From: Pseudomicrostroma phylloplanum
Taxonomy: Eukaryota > Basidiomycota > Exobasidiomycetes > Microstromatales
Assembly (NCBI GenBank): GCA_039545275.1
Contig: BCHS01000015.1
Coordinates: 130,764-194,763 of the forward strand
Direction: 5' to 3'
Length of the DNA stretch: 64,000 bases
Of this stretch, positions 34,477-45,124 are shown one piece after another (the first letter of the stretch is position 1; each line of letters begins with the position of its first letter). The notes beneath the pieces were generated by a model. That model was given only the letters and a program-made list of their open reading frames with translations, was not told the origin of the DNA and searched no databases. Both the position numbers and the translations under genes were made by a program.

Positions 34477-36510
34477 TCGGTGAATCGCTTGCGGCGAGAG
34501 ACACGGGTGACATGGAGAAGGCGCTGACTCGGTCAGACGAAAGAGTGTGCAGAGGAAGAAGTCCAATTCTAATCTTATTCGCCTACCCATTGCTCGAATC
34601 TGATCTTTTCTTGTCCCATCCGGCATCTCGTACGATCAGGCTGTCTGCCAACTGGCTTCTCTGCGTGTTGTGGGTTGAGCCGAGGTCAGGCGACGAGACG
34701 CGGGGAGGAAAGAAAGGAGTGCAACAAGGTTCATCTCACGCATCCAGCCAACACTCCCGCTCCCGGTCCCGCTTGCGTCGTCAAGCTCAAGTGCAAAGTT
34801 GGGTGCGGTGACTTTCGTCTTCTTTTCCCACGCACGTCGTGAGGAGCGATGCGATGCGATCGCCTGTCCCTTCCCCTGTCCCGTGTCCGATATGCCGTCT
34901 TCTACTTGGACGCAACCGCACTTGTAGGGCTGTGCCGGTGTCTTCTCCCATGTCTGTCTGTCACAGAACGTATCGCAGCTAGCCGATCCCGCTGCGCCCT
35001 CGCAGCTTTCGGCGTTGGCGCAATTGCAAACTTCGTCTGTGTGTGCGCCTGCGTATTCCGGGGTTCAATTTCGGGAACAAAACCTGCGAGAGGAATTTGG
35101 TCGGGTCAAGTGACATGACATGGTGGGGGAATCGTGACGTCTTTCCATCAAGAATCAACGTTAGAGTCGTCACGGGATGTGACTACGGTGTACGAGAATC
35201 CCGAAAGTGCGCTACTTGCATGCGGGACTGGGATTGGCATTTCGGTGCCGTCAGATCGGGCGGAGCTGATTGGTAGACGGACTAGCGTGAGAAGGGGCAA
35301 TGGGTGCAAAAGCATCGCACCGCGAGGCAAGCCAAAGGCAAGACCGATCAGGGAGGCGAACGAGCAAAGCTTGCGGGAGGGAGACGTTGCAGTGATGAAG
35401 AGCGTACAGAACAGGGCAGCACGATCGACTGACTGATCACCTTGAACGCGACGACCGATCCGATGGTGAGCGGTTAGCTGCAGCGCTCAGAAATGTGCAC
35501 ATTCAAGACGCCGGGCGATCGAGCACGCATGGGCAAAGGAGCTTGGCGCGTGACGGCCAAGGTGTGAGGTTTCACAATCTTGCAGGCAGGATATGTGGGC
35601 CCCGCACTCATGCTCCTCTCTGCCCCTTGCGCCCCTCTCGCCCTCGCTTCCAGAGGAAATTTACGACATCGGGTATGCTTCTGCCAATGGAAAGTGCTCG
35701 TGGGGGCCCATCCCGATCTGTTCCGAAATTGGATGGATTAGCGTAAGACGGTCATTCACATTGCAATTGCAATGCCTTGCTCCTCTTGTTCTCGTCTGCA
35801 AGTCGCCGGCATGCGAGACTGATCAGGACAACAAGGGAAAAGCAGAGAGAGAGAGAGGGCAAGGAGGAGCTTTCTAATTGCCGTGGACCGGACCTGCAAG
35901 GGGGAGAGCAGAGAGCAAGCGGGGCGTGTGCGTGCGGTTGGACCGCAAGAGACCGCATCATCCTCGCAAAAGGGAGACGGTCACTGGACTGCCGATTGCG
36001 ATCCGAGCGAGGGGCCTTCGTTCCTTTTGCACAATGATCTCGTCCGGGTGATGGGAATTGGTTAGTCAGATGTGTGTCTGCATCTCGGGCGTGTGAAACA
36101 GAGATCATGGAGACTTCCTCGGATGGAGATAGCGCAGGGAACTCATGCGAGAGACAACGTCGTAAAGGCGGGTGAAGGAAATTGTACCACCGATCACTGA
36201 TCACGTTGCCAGTGTGACCTTCTGGGTGCGTAGGTGCGTGATAAGGGAGCGTGGCTGGGCTGGGCTGCGTAAGTAAGTCTCCGATGTGAGGCGAGGCGAG
36301 GTGAGCGGTGAATGGAGCCGTGGCATCTCTGGTGGTTGTGCTCTACTTTTTAAGCTTAGATTCGGTGTATAGCAAGCAACGGCTTGTGGAATTGCTCCGG
36401 ATTCCGGAAAGGAGGCTTGGCCTTGGGATAAGCTCCGATGATGTGCGGGTGTGGGTGTGAGTAAGAGGTGGAAGTGAAAGTGGCCGGCAAAGTGGGACGG
36501 ACGCTGTTTG

Positions 36511-36533
36511 CTGCTGCTGCTGCTGCTGCTGCT
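36511..36533 (+). repeat. (CTG)n trinucleotide run
   Basis: About seven and a half CTG units in the long upstream region of the Ecl1-domain gene. Confidence 0.9.
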
Positions 36534-37170
36534 CTTCTGCCGTGGATGCACTGTGTGCCTGAGCCCAAGCCTCGTCGCCCTGGCTCTCGTCCGCCCCTTG
36601 CGCCTGGCAGCCACGCCCCACACACGCACACACGCTCCTCCTCCTCCCACCCGGCATTCTCCCGGACAGGACAAAGGCCGGACGGCAGGATTGGCGAGGC
36701 ATCAACTAACTCATGCTCACTCACTCGCCCATCCTCACCATCACCACCACCACCATTGTCAATTTCCACCATTCACCTCACTCGATATCCTACACACTCC
36801 TCTCACCTCCCCTGGTCCCACCTCCTCTGAGACTCGCTCGCAAACCCCACCCACACACGCCCTTGCAGTCCTCACTGGCAAAATTTCGCGCATGCCCCCC
36901 ACCGCGGATCTGAATACGCGATTACACTGACACACACCGCCGCACGCAACAAGACGTCACCCGCACAGCCTGACCCGGCCGCGTCGCAACAGCAATAGCA
37001 AACCTATCGCATCCCACTCCCTCCCCCATCTCTTTATCTCCTCAACATTACTATCATCTGCCACACAGAAATAGAGCTCCACATCGGAGCCTCTTCAGCA
37101 GCAAAAGGGCCATAAAGCGACACGAGAGGGCAGCCCCCACCCTCCTGTCCGCCCATCCTCCCTCGCCGCC

Positions 37171-37171
<1 letters not shown>

Positions 37172-37201
<30 letters not shown>
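37172..37201 (+). repeat. (CTG)10 run in the presumed 5' UTR
   Basis: Ten perfect CTG units end 17 nt before the start codon of the Ecl1-domain gene. The transcript could form a CUG hairpin next to the start site. Confidence 0.92.
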
Positions 37202-37218
37202 ACTCCCACGCCCAACTC

Positions 37219-40200
37219 ATGCCCGGCATGGCGCCGCCAGCCTCTTCGGCTGCGGCTGCACTCAGGCGATCACAACAGCTTCAGGCGCAGCCTCTGCAAC
37301 CACAGCAAAGGAGCGGCAACCTACGGCAGAGCAATCCACCTCCGGCCACCGCATCCTCATCCAAGAAGCAGCAACAGCAACAACTGCAGCAGCCTCCATC
37401 CACCGCTGGCCCCTCTCGACTGGCAGGGATGACTTCCAACAGCCGTGATGCTTCAGACATGGAGACGACGTCCGAGGAGGAAGACGATGATGATGATGAC
37501 GATGAAGAGGAGGAAGAGGAGGAGATGGCTCTGCAGATGGACGGGCAAGATTTGTGGACCCAAAACTACTGCTCCGTATGTGACTGTCTCATCGAGCCAG
37601 GTCAAGGCGTAGGCCCCTCGGGAAGCCAGGCCAAGGCCAAGGATTCTCGCATCGTAGACGATGAGCCCCCTCTTCCCCTGACCTCTTCACGTTTGCCAAA
37701 GAAGAACTCTTCTGCTACCTCCTCTGTCTCTTCTGGACTACACAGCAGCGCCAGTACCATCAAGAGTCGGCCTACCTCGTCAGAAGGCAAGCTCAAGCGC
37801 AATGGATCTACTGGGAAGCTAGCAGGTGCCGCTATCCGCCGCAATGGCAGTACAGGATCTCGTCTGAATGCCCTGAGCGATCTCAAGCCCACGACGAAAC
37901 TCAATGGCGAGGTGAGCAAGCCTGCCAAAACTGGCACTCGAGCAACGGGCCCATCGGAAAAGACGAGCCCGAAATTCAACAGACGCAGCTCGGCGGCAAG
38001 TACAGCCTCGGCAGGAACCACCGGTAGCGAAGCCGACTCCTTCTACTCGCAGCCATCTCCACGCAGCCAATTGCCCCGGTCCAAGAAGGGTGGCCTGCTC
38101 GGCGGTATCACACCAGCTGCATTGAAACAGCAGCTGCAGGAAGAGGAGGAAGCAAGTCGAGCCACTGCGCCCACTGCTCTCTACTGCTCTGAGCGATGTC
38201 GGGAGATCGATCAACAGACTTCTGCCGCTGGTCTGGCCGAATTTGGCTTCTATGCCAACCAGGTTAGTCCAACATGGCCCCCGGAATCTCCAACTCACAC
38301 TCGAGGCGCCCTGCCCTCGAGCTTGTCTTCACTTCGTGGTGTAGGGCCTGCTACCAGGGGTTATGACTCGGTGGATGGCAAGATCTGCACTTGCAACGAG
38401 TGTCAGGAGAAGAACAGCGCCAGTGGTACCGTACCTAGTGGCGCAAGTGATACCACTGAAGGCTCGGGTGGATACCCCTATGGCCGCGTGGGCGCACCGG
38501 CCTATCGCAAGCAGAGATCGCAATCGGGTCGCATCATCACACCCCAGAACCTCAATCCACCCTCTGGCGGCGAGGACGGCTACTTTCCGCGCTACGCCGA
38601 GTCACGCAGACATCTTTCCACTAGCTCTGCAAATAACAACAACAACGTCTCGGTATCTTCGGGCGTTGAGGGCAGGCCGTCTCCTGAGCGTACGGCATCG
38701 GCCGCCAGCGGTGAGACTGGTCGCAGTGGGACTGGAAGCAGCGCGCAGAGCGCTGGTAGCTACGCGGAATTTTGGGAGCCCAAGTTGAGATCGAGCACGA
38801 AGGGCAAGAGCAAGGCCAAAGCTGCGCAGGTGGATGAAGGATCGGATGCAGCAGGCTCGACTGCCATAGGCGATCGTGTTGCCATGCAGGGGAGCAGGAC
38901 TCGGGCATCCACGCTCTCCGAGCACTCTCAGGGCAACACGCAAGGGACAACAACCCCTGCTGCTGATGGCGATTCCAGCACAAGTCGCCGCAGCGTGGGT
39001 AGTCTGCCAGCCGGGGCAAGCTCTCTCCATCTGTTGAAGAAGCAGAGCGGCACTTTCCGAAGCTCCCCTTCGGTCGAGTGCTCTGCCGACCTCGCTCATA
39101 GCCCCGCCTTTGGTAGGCCTCACCTAGGAGAAAGTTTCGCTAGCGAACATACATTGGGTAGCAGCGCCAATACAATGGTTCAACGTGCGCCTTCGCTTCG
39201 CGAGCGTCGCAAAGGCAGGGGCAAATCGCTGATGCTGGAATTCCCCGACGCAAGAAGTCACAATGGCAGCCCAGAGGAGGCGAGAGCAAAGCCCAATGTC
39301 GACGTCAGTGCCGCCGAGCGGCTCAGCAAGAGCTACTCAAGCCCACACGTGGACGCCGTCGATGCACTGAAGGCGGCCAGCGGCTTGACCCCGGCCACTG
39401 CTTCTTCCGCTCGCTTCTCCCCCAATTCGCAAGCTCCCAACAGCGATGACACATCAGAAAGGCGCAACTCCTCTGGAGCTACCCTCCTTTCTTCAGCCTC
39501 TTCTGGCTTCCTCAAGGGATTGTCTTCGGCGTGGACTGCCTTCCGAGGAACCACTCCTGCGCTCCCAACCCCTACTTTAGTCGTTCCAGAGGATGCGAGC
39601 GCGTCGAGTGGGTCATCGCAGAGGCGATCTTCGGCTCAAATGTCGAGCCCATTGGGCAGAGCGATCATGGACTCGAGTCCAGATGGTCGTCGTGGTCGTT
39701 CTTCTGCCAATTCCAACTATAGCGGCAACAGTGGTATGTTGTCCAAGTCGGCCGCTTCAGAAAGTCTCTCGAGAATCATGTCCAACACGAATCTCAGCAA
39801 GAGCTATCGTGGCGCTTCGCCCTCTAGCGTTGCTCGCCCAGGAGTGAACCGAGGCAGCATTCCGGCTTTTGCAAAGGAGATTGGTCATGGGCAGATCCCT
39901 GGCGAGCCGACTGCCAAGGCAGGACCCCCCTCTCCTCAAGAGTCGGCGGCGGGCAGCGCGCACTCGCCGCATCAGCCACGTCGTAACAGCTCTGCCCTCG
40001 GCTTGACGTCCACTGGCGCTACAGAAGAGGAGAAGCGAAGGCGCAGGAAGGCCGAGCAGAGGCACCAGCGAAGTAAAGACGTGACTATGCTCCCGCCCCT
40101 GCTTGCACCCAGCAATCGAACAAGCAGCGCTGTCAGTCTTGCTCAACATCGCTCGAGGAGCGGAAGTCGAGCTGCGCACGGCGCTACTTTCACAGTCGGG

Positions 40201-41460
40201 AGTGCCGGCGCTGGTTCTTACCATGAGCTATACAGGCCCACCACACCTTCGCTCTTGACGGCTCGAGCGAGGGAGGGAGCGAGGAGTCCAGAGATCTCAC
40301 TCAACGATGGCGCTCCCGTCGTACACGCCGAAGACAATGCTGCTCCACTGCCCCGAGTGTCAAGTCAGCAAGACTTGTATCGCGCAGGTACCAGTCCCAG
40401 GAGGAGCGGTCTCGGCTGGGGCGCCATGACTCCCATCACCCCGCATGCCGCCCACCCACCCACCTTCCACCAGCATCATCAACCCCAGCCACAGCGCCAG
40501 GGCCCGCGACTGACCCATCACCACACCTCGGGCCCTCCTGTCAGCAGAGGTGGACTAGCGCTCGGCAATATGGGCCTGCTTGGCCACCACCCACACGGCT
40601 CGCAGGCGACCTATGGCAGGCACAACACAATGCCCGTTCGAACCACCACGCCCATCGTGCCCGAGCACGGTGGAGAGATGAGCGGGGCGGCCCTCACTGG
40701 ACAAGACGTGGAGAGCTTCTACAGAGAGGCTGCTGCGGCTGCGGCTGGTGGCGCGCACTCCCGTCCCCACTCGGCTATGAGCAATCGCAGAGGCTCCTAC
40801 GCCGCTGCTCACGCCCACGCCCATCACGGGATTGCCACGTCGTCCTCTGCCTCTACACCCGCATTGGCCCAACACGCCTCCTCCGGCGCTGCTGCTCCTG
40901 CCCCTCCTCCTGCTCCTGGCGCATCGAACAGACCAAGGAGCATGATCAATGCGCAACGCAGCTCTTACCAGGGTCTTGTGCCTCCTTCGCCCATTCGGAA
41001 CCACTTTGAGCCACTCCCCGATCGCACTTGGTCTTACGACAACCTCGCGACTGCAGCCGGCAAGGGCGGTGCAGCAGCGGCGCACTACTCTGGCGGTGGA
41101 GCTGGAGCTACAGCGGTCAATGGTGGAGCAGCGGCAGCGGGAGGACAGCAGCCTGGTGGAGTGAGGACGTACTCTGTGCTGACCGTCCCTGGGAGGGAGG
41201 AGACGCACGACAGGTACGACGAGTCTTGGAACCACGTCGTCGAGATGCTTTCGGGCACGACGACGGGTGCGACTGCGACGGGGGCTGCTGCTGATGCTGG
41301 CAGCAAGGTCTCGTCTGGGGCTCCTCCTGCTGGTGGTGCCGGTGCTGTGGATGGCGAGAGGAGAATGGCAGGGACGCCGGCGGGATTGGCTAGTCCTTCC
41401 CGGCCGGGAGCTACGCTGGGACCTGCGAAGAGGAAGCAGCTCTTCCACTTTGGACCTTAG
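37219..41460 (+). CDS. Very large Ecl1-domain (lifespan regulator type) zinc-binding protein
   Basis: Single exon of 1413 aa from the first ATG (MPGMAPPASS). The N-terminus is Gln/Pro-rich. The recognisable part is a split zinc motif: LWTQNYCSVCDCLIEPG (Cys118, 121, 123), then LYCSERCREID (Cys323, 327) about 200 residues later. This is the CxxC ... YCSxxCRxxD signature of fungal Ecl1-type proteins, linked in fission yeast to chronological lifespan and stress or starvation responses. A further CTCNECQ cluster follows near residue 390. Most of the remainder is Ser/Ala/Gly/His-rich and probably disordered, with scattered arginine-directed kinase-like sites (RRNS, RRSS). The classical Ecl proteins are under about 100 residues, so this is a greatly enlarged version. 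Assignment rests on the Cys pattern only. Confidence 0.7.
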   Translation: MPGMAPPASSAAAALRRSQQLQAQPLQPQQRSGNLRQSNPPPATASSSKKQQQQQLQQPPSTAGPSRLAGMTSNSRDASDMETTSEEEDDDDDDDEEEEEEEMALQMDGQDLWTQNYCSVCDCLIEPGQGVGPSGSQAKAKDSRIVDDEPPLPLTSSRLPKKNSSATSSVSSGLHSSASTIKSRPTSSEGKLKRNGSTGKLAGAAIRRNGSTGSRLNALSDLKPTTKLNGEVSKPAKTGTRATGPSEKTSPKFNRRSSAASTASAGTTGSEADSFYSQPSPRSQLPRSKKGGLLGGITPAALKQQLQEEEEASRATAPTALYCSERCREIDQQTSAAGLAEFGFYANQVSPTWPPESPTHTRGALPSSLSSLRGVGPATRGYDSVDGKICTCNECQEKNSASGTVPSGASDTTEGSGGYPYGRVGAPAYRKQRSQSGRIITPQNLNPPSGGEDGYFPRYAESRRHLSTSSANNNNNVSVSSGVEGRPSPERTASAASGETGRSGTGSSAQSAGSYAEFWEPKLRSSTKGKSKAKAAQVDEGSDAAGSTAIGDRVAMQGSRTRASTLSEHSQGNTQGTTTPAADGDSSTSRRSVGSLPAGASSLHLLKKQSGTFRSSPSVECSADLAHSPAFGRPHLGESFASEHTLGSSANTMVQRAPSLRERRKGRGKSLMLEFPDARSHNGSPEEARAKPNVDVSAAERLSKSYSSPHVDAVDALKAASGLTPATASSARFSPNSQAPNSDDTSERRNSSGATLLSSASSGFLKGLSSAWTAFRGTTPALPTPTLVVPEDASASSGSSQRRSSAQMSSPLGRAIMDSSPDGRRGRSSANSNYSGNSGMLSKSAASESLSRIMSNTNLSKSYRGASPSSVARPGVNRGSIPAFAKEIGHGQIPGEPTAKAGPPSPQESAAGSAHSPHQPRRNSSALGLTSTGATEEEKRRRRKAEQRHQRSKDVTMLPPLLAPSNRTSSAVSLAQHRSRSGSRAAHGATFTVGSAGAGSYHELYRPTTPSLLTARAREGARSPEISLNDGAPVVHAEDNAAPLPRVSSQQDLYRAGTSPRRSGLGWGAMTPITPHAAHPPTFHQHHQPQPQRQGPRLTHHHTSGPPVSRGGLALGNMGLLGHHPHGSQATYGRHNTMPVRTTTPIVPEHGGEMSGAALTGQDVESFYREAAAAAAGGAHSRPHSAMSNRRGSYAAAHAHAHHGIATSSSASTPALAQHASSGAAAPAPPPAPGASNRPRSMINAQRSSYQGLVPPSPIRNHFEPLPDRTWSYDNLATAAGKGGAAAAHYSGGGAGATAVNGGAAAAGGQQPGGVRTYSVLTVPGREETHDRYDESWNHVVEMLSGTTTGATATGAAADAGSKVSSGAPPAGGAGAVDGERRMAGTPAGLASPSRPGATLGPAKRKQLFHFGP

Positions 41461-42115
41461 GGACCACCAGCACCAGTATCAGTATCAGGACCAGCGCGTA
41501 GGCACAAGGGAAAGCGAACCGTCGATGCATCCATACAGCAAGGGAGAACGTGATATACCCAATCGACCCTCACGCGCCTCGCGCACCCTCTCTCTCTCTC
41601 TGTCTCTCTCTACCTTCACATCTAGAGGTCTCTATCTCATCTTCTCTTTGTGTCGCATCAACACACCATGTCGTGTCGTGGTACTGTCGCTCCACTCCCG
41701 CCTCCGCTCACTCATATGTACGTGTATATACAGACTCTCTCATCCATTCAAGCCATTCATCCACTCAATTCGATCTAGTTCATCCAGTTCATACCTCCAA
41801 TCGCATGTTCAGGGGGAGCAGAAGCGCTTCTGTTCGGTCCCTTTCTGGACCGTCTTGCGCCTCTCGTGTGATGTCGTATCGTGGTCTGATTAGGAGAAGT
41901 CATGACTTGGGTCCAGAAGAAGAAAGCAATCCTCGTATTCCAGTGAAGAAGAAGAAGAAGAAGAAGACAAAAAGTACATGAGACGCAAGTCATACACTGA
42001 GACTCCTAGCAGCGAGCACACTTCGGCTTCGGCAAATGGCAAATGGCAATCTCACTCGTCAAACCCGCTCAAGCCTCCTCCCACTCTCTCCTTTTGACCT
42101 CTCGCGCTTCCCCCT
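41461..42115. other. Convergent intergenic with simple repeats
   Basis: This 655-bp interval between converging stops contains a CTCTCTCTCT-type run near 41590-41610 and a (GAA)n run near 41944-41967. No gene is visible; it most likely holds both 3' UTRs. Confidence 0.5.
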
Positions 42116-44555
42116 TCAGATCCTGGAGATGTCCCTCCCCCAGATTCCTCTCCTGATATAATCGCTGAGCAGGAGCATCCTAGTCCTTGTGCTGACCTGC
42201 TCGCTGAGGTAGAAGGACCTCCACATGTACATTGCCACGAGTCCACCCGCAAAGCTGCCGATTGGCTCGGGTAAAGGCAGATCAAAGGCGGCTGCATTCC
42301 CAATGTAGGCGAGGGATCCCAGGTTGCGGTAGCTAAAAGGCGTGTAGTGCATCTCGTCTAGGTCTACCTTGGGTACTGGATCCTCCGCTTTAGCGGGCAC
42401 TGGAAGAAGATGGCCCTTCTCCTTTAGCTTGGCGAGCTTGTTGAGCTTCTTGGCAAGGTACGCCCCCTCCTGACTCGCCACCTGTGCAGTCGCAGGCAGG
42501 GCAGTCATCTTGCGCTGCGTCTCGAGGAACATGTCGGCAATCTCATTCGTGGAGAGATGCTCGTCGTGATCCTTGTCATAGGTATCAAAGAGGTCTCTGA
42601 GCTTCTCAAAGTGCTTCGAAGCCAGAGGAAAGCGCTTGCGGACAGAGCTGGCTAGCTTTTGGAACTCGTCGTAGGAGATGCGCCCGTCGTGGTCCGTGTC
42701 GCACTCGTCCACAAAGTCGTACCTGTAAAGTAAAGGAGAGAGGGAGGGAAATCAAGTCAGAACATCGCGACTACGCCTGGTCCACCCGCTGGGCTCTCCT
42801 GACTCACAAGCTGTCGATCAACCTCGTGTCCAGCGTGCTAGCGTCTCCGAGAGCATACACGGTGCCCTTTGGTGTTCCCTGCACCCTCAAGTGCGAATCC
42901 ACCAACAAGGCTTTGAGATGACTCTGGTTGGGCAGCATCTGCGTCATCGACCTTGTGAAAGGACTCATGGCAATACCCGTGGACCAAAGCGTCATTCCAC
43001 TGGGCACCTCGTGTTCCGTCACTTTCCCATCCTCATCCTTGACCGTGTACGCCACCGAATCCGGCTTGACCTCCTTGACTCTGGCATTGGTCACAATGTT
43101 TACCTCATCCCTGGCAAACTTCTCCTCGGCATACTTGGAGATCTTCTCCGAGTAGGTATTGAGGATATGCGAGCGAGACTGGATCAGCCACACCTTGGCC
43201 TGCTGTCGGAGAAGCTTGGGGTAGTAGTCCAACACGTCCTCGTTGAGCATGTCGTAGATCTCACTGGCCGTCTCTACTCCTGTGGGACCTCCACCAGAGA
43301 TGACGAAGCTGAGCAGCTTCTCTCGCTCCTCGGGTGTGGTAGTGGGCAGCGAGGCGATCTCCAGGTTGTCCAAGATCCTGCTTCGGATTCCTCGTGCGTC
43401 CTCGATGTCCTTGAGATGGAAGGCATGCTCCAGACCAGGTACACCGTGAGTGGAAGTGACGGAGCCGACGGCAACGACGAGCTTGTCGTAGGGAATGTAG
43501 ACCCTTCGGTCCTTGACCTCATCCCTGGGAGGCGCCGAGCTGCCTGCAGCAGGCTGGGCTTCGGGATGACCCCGGCCGGGCATGCCAGACTTCTCCTCTC
43601 CAGACACGAGCTGAACTTCCAGCAGACGCTGCGTACCGCCCTCCGATGGGTCCAGAGAAGAGCCAAGCTCGACGTCGATGGCCTTGCCCTGCACATAGTG
43701 GCCGCGATGACGCGCCAGCACCTTTCGGATCGGCTCGATGAGGGAGCGAGGCTCTACCGTTCCGACGGTGGCTGAGGGCAATAGAGGGGTACTGTGGAAG
43801 CGGAAGAAGAGGGACAAGGTTTAGCAGAGCATCAAGGTCCTATCCGCCCTCGATGCTGCTGCTACTCACAAGAGATAGAAATTGTTGGGCGATACGAGCG
43901 TCACATTGTACCTCCCCGGCTCCAGCTTGCTCAGAAGACTGACCGCCGCCCAACCTCCACCGACAATGACCAGCCTCTCCTTGCCCTTGCACTCCCTCGT
44001 AAAGTTGTCCTCATCACCTTCCACATAGTCGCTCACTACAGGCAGGTTCTTTGGTCCTCCTGGCTCAGGGTGAAGCGCGAGCTCCGAAGGGGAAATCTTC
44101 TGCAGATCGCGATGTCTGTATGTGAGGGAGTCGTGGGCGAGTACGAGTCCGATTGCGCTGGCGAGACCAAAGACGATGGAGAAGGTGCCAAAGACGAACC
44201 AGCGGAGGATGCGAGACTGGTAGAGCCACCGCACCGCCTTGTTCATGGTAGCAGGCGCACCTCCATGTGCCTCGGTCGATGCGAGACGGACCGAGTTGAA
44301 GAAGGCAGGGTGGAGACGCAGGGGCGAAGGAGAAGACGAGGAGGATGCGGTCGCCCTCGAGGGCCTGACATGGCTGCGAGTGCTGAGTGAATGACGGAGG
44401 ATGACAGAGGAAGAAGAGGGAAAGGGAGACGCCAAGGAAGAAGAAGACGACGACGACGAAGCTGCCTTGGTCGGGTAGAGGTAAGCCCGATTAGATAGGC
44501 CGATGGGGCCTCGCGCTGCCATGGCACGAGATCGTGAGAGGGCAGAGGCGATCAT
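42116..44555 (-). CDS. NDE1: External alternative NADH dehydrogenase with EF hands, mitochondrial
   Basis: Exons in transcript order are 44555-43870, 43791-42808 and 42722-42116 (758 aa). Both GTGAGT junctions restore family text: NNFYLF/TPLLPSATVGTVEPRS and DSLYDFVDECD. The N-terminus is an Arg/Ser/Ala-rich presequence, followed by a probable membrane segment (FVFGTFSIVFGLASAIGLVL). The first Rossmann motif, VIVGGGWAAVSLL (about 194), binds FAD; the second, VISGGGPTGVETASE (about 391), binds NADH. Two EF-hand loops are inserted after LGDAST: DTDHDGRISYDE (about 565) and DKDHDEHLSTNE (about 603). This type-II enzyme passes electrons from cytosolic NADH to ubiquinone without pumping protons. 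The EF hands imply calcium control, as in Neurospora and plant external enzymes. The start is the first ATG of the open frame. Identification is firm. Confidence 0.93.
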
Positions 44556-45124
44556 CGCAGCAGCAGGCGGGGGTGGGTGGTGGTGAGGACGAGGAGGAGG
44601 AGGTCCAAGAAGACGGCGGGGAGCAGCCTGTATGAGTAAGAGGGACTCAGTATGACCCTTCCCTTTGCTCCTGGTGGTTTTGCCGATGTCGATCCTCTGC
44701 GACGATGATCTTCCGCTTCCTGCCGCTCCACCCGCACGGCCTCGACGCCTCACCGCTGCAGCCCTGCGTCACCCGCTGCCACTCCATCGGGGCCAATGTG
44801 CCGACAAACGGCCGAAGTCGCCGATGGACGCGCCAAGGATCGCAAGCCACGAACACACACGCACACAAGCATACACATCCGCACGCAGAGAGTGACAAAC
44901 TGATCTGGTTGGATATCGGCGCAGAATAAAGTAACAAGGGGAACAAGGAAAGACACAAGATGCAGAGAAAAGATAAGAAGATCAAAAGACGAAAAGGAAT
45001 ATCAACGGCAGACGCCGGACGCCCAAGTGTACTTGCACTCATACCCGTCTGGTCGTGTTGAAAGGTCGACTGACAGAGCAGACAGCATCAACCGTGTCAT
45101 CCCAGGACCGTCTAACCTTGTGCC
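44556..45124. other. Intergenic between NDE1 and the DUF3712 gene
   Basis: This 569-bp interval carries the NDE1 promoter and the 3' UTR of the neighbour on the same strand. A CACACACGCACACAAGC-type run lies near 44851-44868. No gene is visible. Confidence 0.45.

Larger units (their letters stand above)
34477..37218. other. Long gene-free stretch upstream of the Ecl1-domain gene
   Basis: At 2.7 kb this is the longest interval without a supported gene. Open frames are short and have no domains or plausible splice patterns. It contains two (CTG)n runs (36511-36533 and 37172-37201), a GAGAGAGAGAG run near 35848-35858, and a CACCATCACCACCACCACC tract near 36736-36755. It may hold a long regulated promoter, a 5' UTR intron or a noncoding transcript. 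Confidence 0.5.

Noticed and set aside
35015..35080. Possible tRNA gene: A-box-like TGGCGCAATTG followed by B-box-like GGTTCAATTTC
   Set aside because: The presumed T-stem does not pair (G opposite G at its centre), and no acceptor stem can be folded around the boxes.
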